DNA from: Zafaria ginkgonis
Lineage (GTDB): Bacteria > Actinomycetota > Actinomycetes > Actinomycetales > Micrococcaceae
Length of the DNA: 64,000 bases
Direction: 5' to 3'
Assembly: GCF_039540195.1 (NCBI RefSeq)
Contig: NZ_BAABEO010000017.1
Coordinates: forward strand, 124,001 to 188,000
In this document: in pieces, positions 9,046-17,762 of the stretch
Position numbering within the stretch: the first letter of the stretch is position 1
Layout of the letters: each line of letters opens with the position of its first letter
Notes under the pieces: model-generated
What the model saw: the letters and a program-made list of their open reading frames with translations, nothing else
Database searches by the model: none
Told to the model about the DNA's origin: nothing
Made by a program: the position numbers and the translations under genes

Positions 9046-9075
9046 GGCGCCGGCGGCGGAACCGCCGCCGGCGCC
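9046..9075. terminator. Bidirectional terminator hairpin
   Basis: A perfect 14-bp inverted repeat (9046-9059 and 9062-9075, GC only) around AA, located between the stop codons of the convergent MFS and aldo/keto reductase genes. Confidence 0.75.
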
Positions 9076-9079
9076 CTCC

Positions 9080-9922
9080 CTAGTGCCCGAATTCCAGGGG
9101 CGACGTCAGTTCCGGCCCGGCCCCGTTGAGCGTGTCGATCGCCCTGACCTCCTCGTCGGTGAGCTCGAAGCCGAACACGTCCAGGTTCTGCGCCATCCGT
9201 TCCGGGTCGACGGACTTGGGGATCGGCACGGCCCCGCGCTGGACGTGCCAGCGCAGCACCGCCTGCGCCGGGGTGACCCCGTGCGCCCGTGCCGCGTCCG
9301 CCACCGGAGGGGCACCCAGCATGCCGCGTCCGCGCCCCAGCGGCCCCCAGGATTCGGTGACGATGCCGTGCTCGGCGTGGAAGGGCAGCAGGTCGTCGCG
9401 CAGCCAGAAGGGGCTGTGCTGGATCTGGTTCACGTCCGGCACCACCCCGGTTACGTCGATGATGCGTTGGAGCTGCTCGGCGGTGAAGTTGGAAGTGCCG
9501 ATGGCACGGACCTTGCCGGCCTCGAGCAGCTTCACCAGCCCCTGCCAGGCCTCCACGTAGCGGTCCTGCCCGGGATTGGGCCAGTGGATAAGCATCATGT
9601 CGATGTATTCGAGGCCCAGCCGGCTGGCGCTGTGCTCCCAGGTCGTGCGCACCCCTTCGACCGAGTGCCATTCCTTGTTGAACTTGGTGGTCACGAAGAC
9701 TTCGGCGCGCGGGATGCCCGCACGGCGGATCCCCTCCCCCACGCCCTCCTCGTTGTGGTAGTTCTCCGCCGTGTCGATCAGGCGGTAGCCGGCGTGAAGG
9801 GCGTGGACGACGGCGGCGCCGGCCTCCGCGTCGTCCATCGGCCAGGTGCCGAGTCCGATCGCGGGAAGGGTGGCGCCGTTGGCGAGCTGCTTGACAGGTA
9901 CCTGCGCTGTTTTGGCTGACAT
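9080..9922 (-). CDS. Aldo/keto reductase
   Basis: Cytoplasmic NADPH-dependent reductase of 280 residues, the normal AKR barrel length. The catalytic tetrad is intact: Asp50 and Tyr55 in DTAENY, Lys80 in VTTKF and His113 in LIHWP. The C-terminal PIPKSV motif binds the NADP 2'-phosphate. It resembles 2,5-diketo-gluconate-reductase-type AKRs; the true carbonyl substrate is unknown. It lies 9 bases downstream of the flavoprotein gene on the same strand, so both may be one operon. Confidence 0.9.
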   Translation of the reverse strand: MSAKTAQVPVKQLANGATLPAIGLGTWPMDDAEAGAAVVHALHAGYRLIDTAENYHNEEGVGEGIRRAGIPRAEVFVTTKFNKEWHSVEGVRTTWEHSASRLGLEYIDMMLIHWPNPGQDRYVEAWQGLVKLLEAGKVRAIGTSNFTAEQLQRIIDVTGVVPDVNQIQHSPFWLRDDLLPFHAEHGIVTESWGPLGRGRGMLGAPPVADAARAHGVTPAQAVLRWHVQRGAVPIPKSVDPERMAQNLDVFGFELTDEEVRAIDTLNGAGPELTSPLEFGH

Positions 9923-9931
9923 GGGGCCATG

Positions 9932-11644
9932 CTACGCGGTGGTGTCCTTCCGCACACCGGCCCGAGCCGCGATGTCGCGGCCGGCGCGGTAGCCGAAGAC
10001 CAGGGCCGGACCGATGTGCGAGCCGTAGCCGGGGTAGCCGCCGCCAAAGACGGAAACGGCCGCCGCGCCCACGGCGAACAGGCCCGGAACCGCGGCGCCG
10101 TCGGCGGTGATGACCTCCGAATGCCCGTTGACGCCCAGGCCGGCAAAGGTCCCCAGGTCGCCCATGCGGATCTTCGCGGCGTAGAACGCGCCCTCGTCCA
10201 GCGGGGCCAGGTTCGGGTTCGGCTTGTGCTCCAGGTCCCCGCGGAAGTGGTTGTACTGGGTGGAACCGCGCCCAAACGCGGGGTCTTCGCCGATCTCGGC
10301 GCCCTGGTTGAACTCGCCAACGGTTTCGGCCAGGTTTGCCGCGTCGACGCCGATCTTCGCGGCGAGGTCCGCCAGGGAATCGCCCTTGACCAGGTAGCCG
10401 GTCCGGTAGAAGTAGCCGCGCGGCATGGGCCAGGGCTTGGCGTAGCCGATGCCGTACTTGTGCATGGTCTTCGCGTCGGCGATCACCCAGCCGAACGTCT
10501 CGGGGGCGCCGGCGGTGTGCGCCAGCATCCGCCCGCCGAAGTCGTGGTAGCTCAGGGCCTCGTTGCCGAAGCGCCTGCCCTCGCCGTCGACCGCGATCAG
10601 GCCGGGCAGTCCGATCGCGCGCAGGTGCGGGAAGAGCCGCTGGCGGCCGTTGAGGTGCCGGAAGACGGTGACGGGAGCCCACGAGCCCACCGAGTGGACG
10701 CCGTCGTCGACGAATCCCCCGACCTGCCGGGCCAGCGTCACCGCGTCGCCGCCGTGGCCGACGGTGGGGGTGAAGTGGTTGTCCCCGTGGGGATCGTGCG
10801 GGAAGTACTCCCGGCGCAAATCCTTGCTGCCGGAGAACCCGCCGGCGGCCAGGACCACGCCGAGCTTCGCACGGACGGTACCGGCCTGTTCGCCGCCAAG
10901 CACCGCGCCCGTGACGGCGCCGGAATCGTCAGTGGCCAGCGAGAGCACCGGGGTCGAGGTCCACAGCCGCACGCCCGAGTCCAGGGCGCTCTTGACCATC
11001 CTGGTCATCAGGGCGTTGCCGTTGGTCCGCTGCACCGCACGCCGATACAGGGCCGCGTCGATCCAGGTGCGCAGCAGCTTCCTGGCCACGTAGGCGAAGG
11101 ACTTCAGCGACTGGTTCACGTGGAAGAACTCGTTGATGTCCGGGCCCACCTGCGGCATGTAGCCAAAGACGGTGTAGGAGCTCAGGTAGGGCTGCATCTT
11201 CAGCCGCTTGTCCCCCAGGATCCGGGCGTCCACGTCCTGCGGCAGGATGGCCCGACCGGACATCCGCGCCCCGGGCAGGTCCATCTGGTAGTCCGGGGCC
11301 TTCTCGGGGTAGGTGAACTTGACGTCCGTCTCCTGCTCGAAGAACTCGATGGCCTCCGGCACCGTGTCCAGGAACGCCGCCACGCCCTCCGCGTTGAAGG
11401 TCTCCGGAGCAAGGCTGCGCAGGTAGGTTTCGGCCTCCTCGCGGGTGTCGCCCTGGGCCGCGCCCTGCCGGTTGCCGGGCACCCACGCCCAGCCGGCGGA
11501 GATCGCCGTGGTGCCGCCCAGGTACGGTTCCTTCTCCGCCACGACCACGCTCAGGCCCTGCTTGGCGGCCTTGATGGCCGCGGCCAGGCCGGCGACGCCG
11601 GAGCCGACCACCAGGACATCGCATTCCACCGGCTTGCTGTTCAT
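9932..11644 (-). CDS. FAD-binding dehydrogenase, 3-ketosteroid-delta1-dehydrogenase/fumarate-reductase type
   Basis: 570 residues. The FAD dinucleotide fold starts at residue 8 with GSGVAGLAAA (GxGxxG at 14-19), followed by EKEPYLGGTTAISAG. The C-terminus has GGGYPGYGSHIGPAL, equivalent to the YPGxG segment that carries the catalytic Tyr and Gly of 3-ketosteroid dehydrogenases, so a dehydrogenation or its reverse on a cyclic ketone is plausible; a steroid substrate is not shown. The ATG at 11644 has GGGAG 8 bases upstream; the ORF extends 54 codons further without support. Divergent from the iclR gene, which probably controls it. Confidence 0.8.
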   Translation of the reverse strand: MNSKPVECDVLVVGSGVAGLAAAIKAAKQGLSVVVAEKEPYLGGTTAISAGWAWVPGNRQGAAQGDTREEAETYLRSLAPETFNAEGVAAFLDTVPEAIEFFEQETDVKFTYPEKAPDYQMDLPGARMSGRAILPQDVDARILGDKRLKMQPYLSSYTVFGYMPQVGPDINEFFHVNQSLKSFAYVARKLLRTWIDAALYRRAVQRTNGNALMTRMVKSALDSGVRLWTSTPVLSLATDDSGAVTGAVLGGEQAGTVRAKLGVVLAAGGFSGSKDLRREYFPHDPHGDNHFTPTVGHGGDAVTLARQVGGFVDDGVHSVGSWAPVTVFRHLNGRQRLFPHLRAIGLPGLIAVDGEGRRFGNEALSYHDFGGRMLAHTAGAPETFGWVIADAKTMHKYGIGYAKPWPMPRGYFYRTGYLVKGDSLADLAAKIGVDAANLAETVGEFNQGAEIGEDPAFGRGSTQYNHFRGDLEHKPNPNLAPLDEGAFYAAKIRMGDLGTFAGLGVNGHSEVITADGAAVPGLFAVGAAAVSVFGGGYPGYGSHIGPALVFGYRAGRDIAARAGVRKDTTA

Positions 11645-11815
11645 CTTGTGCACTCCCATCACGGTGGAAAGCCCGCCGGCTGACGCGCCGGCCGCTTCCA
11701 CGCGGAAAATTCTGACCGTTCCAGCCAAACCGACCCCGGCCCGCGGGGTGAGTCCCATTACCGATGAACGGGATATCCTGAAGCCGTCCCGGAACCGGCT
11801 AGGCATGGAGGCGCA
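11645..11815. promoter_or_regulatory. Divergent promoter region between flavoprotein and iclR
   Basis: 171 bases shared by two divergent genes. TATCCT at 11774-11779 is a possible -10 for iclR, with GGAGG before the GTG at 11816. TTCCACGCGGAA at 11696-11707 is a short inverted repeat (TTCC/GGAA) that could be an IclR site. No strong -35 box is seen. Confidence 0.35.
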
Positions 11816-12619
11816 GTGGCCAACTCCCCCACGGGCGAATCAGTCATCCACCGGCTGGTCCGGATCATCAGCGCCTTCGATGCCGCCCACACCGCCATGC
11901 CGGTGTCCACGCTGGCCCGGCGCACCGGCCTGCCGCCGACCACCACCTACCGGCTGGTGGACGAGATGCTGGAGGAAGGACTGCTGGAGCGCGATCCCCG
12001 CGGCAAGGTGCGGATCGGGGTCCGGATGTGGGAACTGGTCTCGCGCAGTTCCTCGATGCTGGGCCTGCGGGAGGCGGCCTTCCCGTTCTGCGAGGACGTG
12101 CACGCCGTCGTCCAGCACCACACCACCCTGGGCATCCTGGACCAGGACGAGGTGCTCTACATCGAGCGCCTCAGCGCCCGGTCCTCGGCCGTGAACATCG
12201 CCAAGATCGCCGGGCGCCTGCCCATCCACGCCTGCTCCTCGGGGCTGGTCCTGCTGGCCTACTCCCCCAAGGAGTACCAGGACCGAATCATGGCCCGGCC
12301 GCTGACCAAGTACACGGACAGCACCATCACCACCCCGGCGCTGATGCGCCAGCACCTGGCCGAAATCCGCCAGCACGGCTACGCGGCGATGCGCGGCATC
12401 ATCGTGCCCGAATCCAGCGGCATCGCGGTCCCGGTCTTCAACGCGGAAAACCGGGCCGTGGCCGCCCTGAACGTGATCGTCCCGGCCCGCGAGGAGAACA
12501 CCGCCGCCACGGTGCCGCTGCTGAAGGCCGCGGCCCGCGGCATCTCCCGCACGCTCGGCTGGCGCGGGGAGCTGACGGGCACCGTGCACCGCACCCAAAA
12601 GATTCCCGTTCAACGGTAA
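11816..12619 (+). CDS. IclR family transcriptional regulator
   Basis: 267 residues. The N-terminal winged helix (residues 8-75) contains LARRTGLPPTTTYRLVDEML; the C-terminal effector domain has GRLPIHACSSGLVLLAY and RGIIVPESSGIAVPVFN, both typical of IclR proteins that sense small organic acids or aromatic metabolites. The GTG start has GGAGG 6 bases upstream. It is divergent from the flavoprotein gene 9932-11644 and precedes the SDR/flavoprotein/transporter operon, so it probably controls one or both. Confidence 0.9.
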   Translation: MANSPTGESVIHRLVRIISAFDAAHTAMPVSTLARRTGLPPTTTYRLVDEMLEEGLLERDPRGKVRIGVRMWELVSRSSSMLGLREAAFPFCEDVHAVVQHHTTLGILDQDEVLYIERLSARSSAVNIAKIAGRLPIHACSSGLVLLAYSPKEYQDRIMARPLTKYTDSTITTPALMRQHLAEIRQHGYAAMRGIIVPESSGIAVPVFNAENRAVAALNVIVPAREENTAATVPLLKAAARGISRTLGWRGELTGTVHRTQKIPVQR

Positions 12620-12683
12620 TCGCCGCCCACGCCGGCAATACCCCGCGCCACCCTTGAGGGAGACGCGGATCACATCCTTCGAC

Positions 12684-12702
12684 GGCGGCCCCTCCGGCCG
12701 CC
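12684..12702 (+). terminator. Hairpin after iclR
   Basis: GGCGGCC (12684-12690) and GGCCGCC (12696-12702) pair around CCTCC, 65 bases after the iclR stop. There is no T-tract, so termination is only possible, not certain. The rest of the 225-base gap shows nothing convincing. Confidence 0.4.
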
Positions 12703-12844
12703 ACCGGCACCCCGCCGGAGCCTCCCGCCGAATCCCACCGCCAGCGGCCCTGATTCGTGCTGCCCGGATGCCGCGTCGCCCAACCGCAACCGACGCGCCA
12801 CCGGCATCTCCCGGCGGCATCCCGGAACCACAAGGAGCAGGAAC

Positions 12845-13612
12845 ATGAACCAGACCCAGGCAACCGGCCGCGTGGCCGGCAAGACGGCCATCGTCACCGG
12901 CGGACGCGGCGATCTGGGCACCGCCACCGTGCGCCTGCTGGCCGAGCACGGCGCCCGGGTGGCCAGCCTGGACGTCGCCGGCACGCCCGCCACGGCCCAG
13001 CACCCCAACGTCACCGAGTACGACGTCGACGTCACCAGCGAGGACAGCGTCGCCGCCACCGTCGCCCGGGTCCGCGGCGACCTGGGGGCACCGGACGTGC
13101 TGGTCAACGCCGCCGGCATCATCGGCCCCGCCGGGCCCTCCCACACCGCCGCCGTCGAGGACTTCGACCTGCTCTTCAACGTCAACGTCAAGGGCGTGTG
13201 GCTGATGACCAAGCACACCGTGCCGGCCATGGCCGAACGATGCGCGGGCAGCATCATCAATTTCTCCTCGATCCACGGCATCACCGGCGGCAAGAGCGTT
13301 CCGCTGTACCACGCCACCAAGGGAGCGGTCCGGCTGCTGACCAAGTCCGATGCCGCCGCCTACGGGGACCAGGGCATCCGGGTGAACTCCATCCACCCGG
13401 GCTCCATGAACACCCGGATGAGCCGCCGCGCCGCGGAGCAGTCGGCGGTCGGCGCCGAGGCCTACTACCGGCAGCTGGTCGGCGGCAACCCGCTGCCCCG
13501 CCAGGGCGAACCGCTCGAGATCGCCTACGCGGTGCTCTACCTCGCCTCCGACGAGGCCGCCTTCACCACCGGGGCCGAGTTCGTCGTCGACGGCGGCTAC
13601 ACCGCCGTCTGA
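12845..13612 (+). CDS. SDR family oxidoreductase
   Basis: 255-residue cytoplasmic NAD(P)-dependent dehydrogenase. The Rossmann nucleotide motif is TGGRGDLG (18-25), a variant of TGxxxGxG; NAAG lies at 88-91 and the catalytic Ser142, Tyr155 and Lys159 (YHATK) have the usual 13-residue Ser-Tyr spacing. The C-terminus GAEFVVDGGYTAV is typical of classical SDRs. AGGAG lies ahead of the ATG. First gene of an apparent operon with the following flavoprotein, Dabb protein and transporter, so it likely interconverts an alcohol and ketone in the same pathway. Confidence 0.9.
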   Translation: MNQTQATGRVAGKTAIVTGGRGDLGTATVRLLAEHGARVASLDVAGTPATAQHPNVTEYDVDVTSEDSVAATVARVRGDLGAPDVLVNAAGIIGPAGPSHTAAVEDFDLLFNVNVKGVWLMTKHTVPAMAERCAGSIINFSSIHGITGGKSVPLYHATKGAVRLLTKSDAAAYGDQGIRVNSIHPGSMNTRMSRRAAEQSAVGAEAYYRQLVGGNPLPRQGEPLEIAYAVLYLASDEAAFTTGAEFVVDGGYTAV

Positions 13613-13663
13613 GCCCACACGCCGCACCACACACAAACCCCACCAGCTTCAAAAGGACAGACC

Positions 13664-15337
13664 ATGAAATTCCTCAACGGAACCCCCTCCGCCAGCTACG
13701 ACGTCGTCGTCGTCGGCTCCGGTGCCGGCGCCCTCACCGCCGCCGTGACCGCCGCGGCGGCCGGCAAGTCAGTCGTTGTGCTCGAGAAGGCGTCCCTGCT
13801 CGGCGGCACCTCCGCGGTCTCCGGCGGGATGCTCTGGATCGCCGACAACCACCTGGCCCGCGCCGAAGGCATCGAGGACTCCGTGGAGCGCGCCGGCGAG
13901 TACGTCCGGGCCGTGGCCCGCGGCCGCGGCCGCGACGACCTGCTGGACGCCGCGATCGGCCACGGCGACGACATGCTGCACTTCGTCCGCGAAACGGCAG
14001 GGCTCGAATTCATCATGCTCGACGACTTCCCGGACTACCGCCAGGACCTCCCCGGCGCCGCCACCGGCGGACGGACCGTCGAACCGCAACTCTTCGACGC
14101 GGCCCAGGCCCTGGGCGACCTGCGCCCGCACGTGCGCACCGACGGCCGCCTGCCCTTCACGATGCAGGAATACGAGAAGTGGGGCGCCTTCACCAACTTC
14201 CCGTGGGAGGACCTGCAGACCCGCCAGGACGCGGGCCTGGTCGCCAAGGGCCAGGCCCTGGTCAGCCGGCTGCTCGCGGCGGCGCTGAGGTTCGGGGTGG
14301 CACTGGCCGTCGAGGCCCGCGCAGAGCGACTGGTGCACGACGCCGGGCGCGTCACCGGCGTCGTCGTGGACGGGGAGGCGATCACCGCCACCGATGCCGT
14401 GGTGCTGGCCTGCGGCGGCTTCGAATGGGACCGCGAACTCTCCGACGGGCTGCTCCAGTCCCGCCTCTACACCCGCTGCTCCCCGCCCTCGAACACCGGC
14501 GACGGCTACCGCATGGCCCAGCGCGTCGGCGCCCGCATGGGATCCACCCGCGAGGCCTGGTGGGCACCGATGTCTGTCATCCCCGGCGACACCCGCGACG
14601 GCGAACAGGTCGGCACCCTGCTGCGCTTCGAACGCCAGGGCCCGGGCTCGATCATGGTCAACCGCCACGGCGAGCGCTTCGCCAACGAGTCCCAGAACTA
14701 CAACGACCTGGCCCGCGCGCTGCACTCGTGGGACCCGGCGAACAACCAGACGCTGAACACCCCGGCCTGGGTGGTGGTGGACCAGGCCCACCTGGCCCGG
14801 TACGGGCTGCTGGCCCACCGCGCCGGGCAGCCGACGCCGGCCTGGCTCGCCGAGGGCGCGACCCTTGCCGACCTCGCCGCCGCGATCGGCGTTCCGGCCG
14901 GGGCGCTCGAGGCCACCGTGGCCCGCTTCAACGGGTTCGCCGAGAACGGCGTCGACGCGGACTTCCACCGCGGGGAATCGGCCTACGACAAGTACTGGGG
15001 CGATGCGTCCAACCCCTACCCGAACCCGAGCCTGGCCCCGCTCACCCAAGGCCCGTACTACGCGCTGCCCGTGGTCAACGGGGCGTTCGGGACCAGCGGA
15101 GGCGTGTCCACCGACGGCCTGGGCCGCGTCCTGGACACCGACGGGGAACCGATCCCGGGCCTGTTCGCCGCCGGCAACACCACCGAGAACGCCTTTGCCG
15201 CCGGCTACCCCGGCGCCGGGGCGACCCTGGGCCCGATCATGACCATGGGCTACCTGGCCGGACGCACCATCGCCGGCCGGCCGGCGTCGTACCGGGACGC
15301 GGCACTCGCCGGAACCGGGGCGGAGGCCGGCGCATGA
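13664..15337 (+). CDS. FAD-binding dehydrogenase, 3-ketosteroid-delta1-dehydrogenase-like
   Basis: 557 residues. GSGAGA (18-23) with EKASLLGGTSAVSGGMLW forms the FAD site; AGNTTENAFAAGYPGAGATLG near the C-terminus corresponds to the KstD region bearing the catalytic Tyr and the oxyanion Gly. It is a paralogue of the 9932-11644 product. Expected reaction: FAD-dependent desaturation next to a ring ketone, or reduction of such a double bond. AAAGGA precedes the ATG. The stop overlaps the start of the Dabb gene by 4 bp (ATGA). Confidence 0.82.
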   Translation: MKFLNGTPSASYDVVVVGSGAGALTAAVTAAAAGKSVVVLEKASLLGGTSAVSGGMLWIADNHLARAEGIEDSVERAGEYVRAVARGRGRDDLLDAAIGHGDDMLHFVRETAGLEFIMLDDFPDYRQDLPGAATGGRTVEPQLFDAAQALGDLRPHVRTDGRLPFTMQEYEKWGAFTNFPWEDLQTRQDAGLVAKGQALVSRLLAAALRFGVALAVEARAERLVHDAGRVTGVVVDGEAITATDAVVLACGGFEWDRELSDGLLQSRLYTRCSPPSNTGDGYRMAQRVGARMGSTREAWWAPMSVIPGDTRDGEQVGTLLRFERQGPGSIMVNRHGERFANESQNYNDLARALHSWDPANNQTLNTPAWVVVDQAHLARYGLLAHRAGQPTPAWLAEGATLADLAAAIGVPAGALEATVARFNGFAENGVDADFHRGESAYDKYWGDASNPYPNPSLAPLTQGPYYALPVVNGAFGTSGGVSTDGLGRVLDTDGEPIPGLFAAGNTTENAFAAGYPGAGATLGPIMTMGYLAGRTIAGRPASYRDAALAGTGAEAGA

Positions 15338-15645
15338 TCCGGCACGTGGTCCTCTTCAAGTTCCGCCCGGACTTCGATCCGGCTCTGAAAGCGGAGTGGG
15401 AGGAGGGGGTTCGCGGGCTGGCCGGCCGCGTCCCGGGCCTGCTGGGTCTGGAACTGGCGTGGGACGAGCTTGGCACTCCGCGCTCCCACGACGCCTCGCT
15501 GATCGCCGACTTCGAATCCCTCGAGGCGGTGCAGGCGTACGCGGTCCATCCGCTGCACCTGCCGCTGATCGGGATCTCCGGACCCAACGCGGAGAGCATC
15601 GCCTCCGTCGACTACACCGTCGCGGCCCCGGCCCAGAGCGCTTAG
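15334..15645 (+). CDS. Dabb (stress-responsive A/B barrel) family protein
   Basis: 103 residues beginning MIRHVVLFKF, the signature of the dimeric alpha/beta-barrel (Dabb) family, with the buried His at position 4. Members include olivetolic-acid cyclase-like and small degradative proteins; the role here is inferred only from its ATGA coupling to the flavoprotein. It may help convert or bind the reaction product. No signal peptide or membrane segment. Confidence 0.85.
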   Translation: MIRHVVLFKFRPDFDPALKAEWEEGVRGLAGRVPGLLGLELAWDELGTPRSHDASLIADFESLEAVQAYAVHPLHLPLIGISGPNAESIASVDYTVAAPAQSA

Positions 15646-15689
15646 CGGCCCATCCACAAGCACCACCACTTCCACCTAAAGGAGACGTC

Positions 15690-17030
15690 ATGTCCGTCGT
15701 TGCGCATGACACCCCGCGGCAGATGCCGCGCAAGGCCGCCCTCGCCGCGTTCCTCGGCAGCGCCCTCGAATACTACGATTTCTTCATCTACGGCTCCGCC
15801 GCCGCACTGGTCTTCGGCACCATCTTCTTCCCGCAGGGGGACCCGGCGGTGGCGACCATCGGGGCACTGGCCACGTTCGGCGTCGGCTACGTGGCCCGGC
15901 CGCTGGGCGGGATCGTGCTGGGCCACTTCGGGGACAAGCTGGGACGCAAGAAGATCCTCCTGATCACCCTGGTCATCATGGGGACGGCGTCGCTGGCGAT
16001 CGGCTTCCTGCCCACGTTCGGTCAGATCGGCTACTGGGCCCCGGCCCTGCTGGTCCTCTGCCGGCTGGCGCAGGGCTTTTCCGCCGGCGGCGAGGCCGCG
16101 GGCGCGTCCTCGCTGACGCTGGAGCACTCCCCCGAGGGCCGCCGCGGCTTCTTCACCTCCTTCACGATGACCGGCTACGCCGCCGGCATGGTGCTGGCCA
16201 CCCTGGTGTTCATCCCGGTGGCGTCGCTGCCGGCCGAGGCCCTGTACTCGTGGGGCTGGCGGGTGCCGTTCTGGTTCTCGATCGTGGTGCTCGTGGTCGC
16301 CTACTGGGTGCGCTCCAAGCTGGACGAGACCCCGGTCTTCGCCGACGCGAAGGAGGCCGACGAGGTCTCCAAGGTGCCGGCCCTGCGCGTGCTGCGCACC
16401 CAGCCGCTGGACCTGCTGCGCGTGGCGTTCTGCGCCCTGTTCGCGGTGACTCAGACCGTGTTCACCGTCTTCGGCCTGGCCTATGCGACCAGCGAGCACG
16501 TGGGCATCGACCGCACCACCATGCTGTGGGTGCAGACGGTGGCGATCGGCGGGTCGATCGTCGCGATTCCGCTGCTGGCCCGGCTCTCGGACCGGGTGGG
16601 GCGCCGCCCCGTCTGGGTGACCGGCGCAGTGGGGTGCCTGGGCACGGTGTTCCTGTACTTCTGGGCGATCTCCACGGCCAACATCGCGCTGGTCTTCGTC
16701 GGAGCCATCCTGCACATGACGCTCTTCTACTCCATGCTCAACGGGCTCTGGCCGTCCTTCTTCACCGAGATGTTCGCCGCACCGGTGCGCTACACCGGGT
16801 TCGCCATCGGTACGCAGGTGGGTTTCCTGGTGGCCGGGTTCGCCCCGGCGATCGGCTACGCGATCCAGGGCACCGGGGCGGACGGCTGGGTGCCGGTGGC
16901 CGTCATGACCTCGATCTGCCTGGCCCTGTGCGGGGCGGCGGGGTTCTCGGCCCGGGAGACCGCGTTCACCCGGCTTGGGGAGCTGGGACGCACCCGGGCG
17001 GAACGCGCGGCAGCGGTTCCGGTCCGGTAG
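15690..17030 (+). CDS. MFS transporter, metabolite:H+ symporter (MHS) family
   Basis: 446-residue permease with 12 hydrophobic segments. AFLGSALEYYDFFIYGSAAA and RPLGGIVLGHFGDKLGRKK mark the MHS group (shikimate, alpha-ketoglutarate, proline/betaine and aromatic acid symporters). The start at 15690 follows AAAGGAGACG. It is the last gene of the iclR-adjacent operon and probably imports the compound the flavoprotein and SDR act on. A tandem repeat and a strong hairpin follow it. Confidence 0.88.
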   Translation: MSVVAHDTPRQMPRKAALAAFLGSALEYYDFFIYGSAAALVFGTIFFPQGDPAVATIGALATFGVGYVARPLGGIVLGHFGDKLGRKKILLITLVIMGTASLAIGFLPTFGQIGYWAPALLVLCRLAQGFSAGGEAAGASSLTLEHSPEGRRGFFTSFTMTGYAAGMVLATLVFIPVASLPAEALYSWGWRVPFWFSIVVLVVAYWVRSKLDETPVFADAKEADEVSKVPALRVLRTQPLDLLRVAFCALFAVTQTVFTVFGLAYATSEHVGIDRTTMLWVQTVAIGGSIVAIPLLARLSDRVGRRPVWVTGAVGCLGTVFLYFWAISTANIALVFVGAILHMTLFYSMLNGLWPSFFTEMFAAPVRYTGFAIGTQVGFLVAGFAPAIGYAIQGTGADGWVPVAVMTSICLALCGAAGFSARETAFTRLGELGRTRAERAAAVPVR

Positions 17031-17041
17031 CGCGCGGGGCA

Positions 17042-17162
17042 GGCCCTTTCGTGTCGACTTCGTCGCCACGCAGGGACCCGGCCGCCCCGCGCTGGCGGGG
17101 GAACGGCCCTTTCGTGTCGACTTCGTCGCCACGCAGGGACCCGGCCGCCCCGCGCTGGCGGG
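17042..17162. repeat. Two tandem copies of a 63-bp unit
   Basis: The 58 bases from 17042 (GGCCCTTTCGTGTCGACTTC...) are repeated exactly from 17105, giving a period of 63 bp; after that the copies diverge. GCAGGCC-like sequence flanks both ends. It lies between convergent genes and codes for nothing evident. Confidence 0.85.
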
Positions 17163-17187
17163 CAGGCCGCCCCGGCAGGACCGCCCC

Positions 17188-17229
17188 GACGGCGGGCAGC
17201 TCCGGTCACACCGGCAGCTGCCCGCCGTC
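17188..17229. terminator. Long hairpin overlapping the end of the Lrp gene
   Basis: The left arm starts GACGGCGGGCAGCT (17188-17201), then CCGG; the right arm (17211-17229) is its complement with a single bulged base, around TCACA. It covers the last codons of the Lrp gene and can terminate transcription from both sides. Confidence 0.55.
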
Positions 17230-17655
17230 CTTCACGTTTTTCATGACGATGGTGGAGGTCAGCTTCTCCACCCCCGGCAGACCCACCAGCACCTCGTCGT
17301 AGAAGCGCTGGTACGCGGCCAGGTCCGCGGCCCGCACGCGCAGCAGGAAATCCGGTTCGCCGAACAGGCGCACCGCCTCCACCACCTGCGGAATCACGGC
17401 CACCTCCTCCTCGAACCGCAGCATGTGCTGGCGGTCCCGCAGCGTCACGAACACCATGGCCTCGAACGCCAGTCCCACCTTCGCCGCATCCACCACCGCC
17501 CGGTAGCCCTGGATCACTCCGGAGGACTCCAGTTCCTTGAGGCGGCGGTGGCACGGGGCCACCGTCAGGCCCACCTCGGCGGCCAAGGCGGTGGCAGTGA
17601 TTCGCCCATCCTTCTGGACGTGGCGCAAAATTTCCCTGTCAATCGCATCAATCAC
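17206..17655 (-). CDS. Lrp/AsnC family transcriptional regulator
   Basis: 149 residues: winged helix at 1-60 (RITATALAAEVGLTVAPCHR) and a C-terminal RAM ligand domain with LFGEPDFLLRVRAADLAAY. The GTG at 17655 has no Shine-Dalgarno; a TATG-containing AT-rich stretch lies 6-8 bases upstream, so the mRNA may be leaderless. It is divergent from a LysE/RhtB exporter gene, the common arrangement in which the Lrp protein activates export when an amino acid accumulates. Confidence 0.92.
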   Translation of the reverse strand: MIDAIDREILRHVQKDGRITATALAAEVGLTVAPCHRRLKELESSGVIQGYRAVVDAAKVGLAFEAMVFVTLRDRQHMLRFEEEVAVIPQVVEAVRLFGEPDFLLRVRAADLAAYQRFYDEVLVGLPGVEKLTSTIVMKNVKDGGQLPV

Positions 17656-17762
17656 GCAAAAAACATACAGCCTTGGAGGGCTTTACGGCCAAATCGGGTC
17701 AGCACTTTTCGCGGGCATTTTCCTACGCTGGAGGCATCATCCGCGCAGCATCAGGAGGACCC

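Noticed and set aside
8682..10682. A 666-codon minus-strand open frame
   Set aside because: It is an alternate frame over the MFS, aldo/keto reductase and flavoprotein genes, Arg/Gly/Pro-rich, with no ribosome-binding site.
12757..15645. A 962-codon plus-strand frame whose end encodes the Dabb protein
   Set aside because: Only the last 103 codons (from 15334) are real; the rest is a shadow frame over the SDR and flavoprotein genes.
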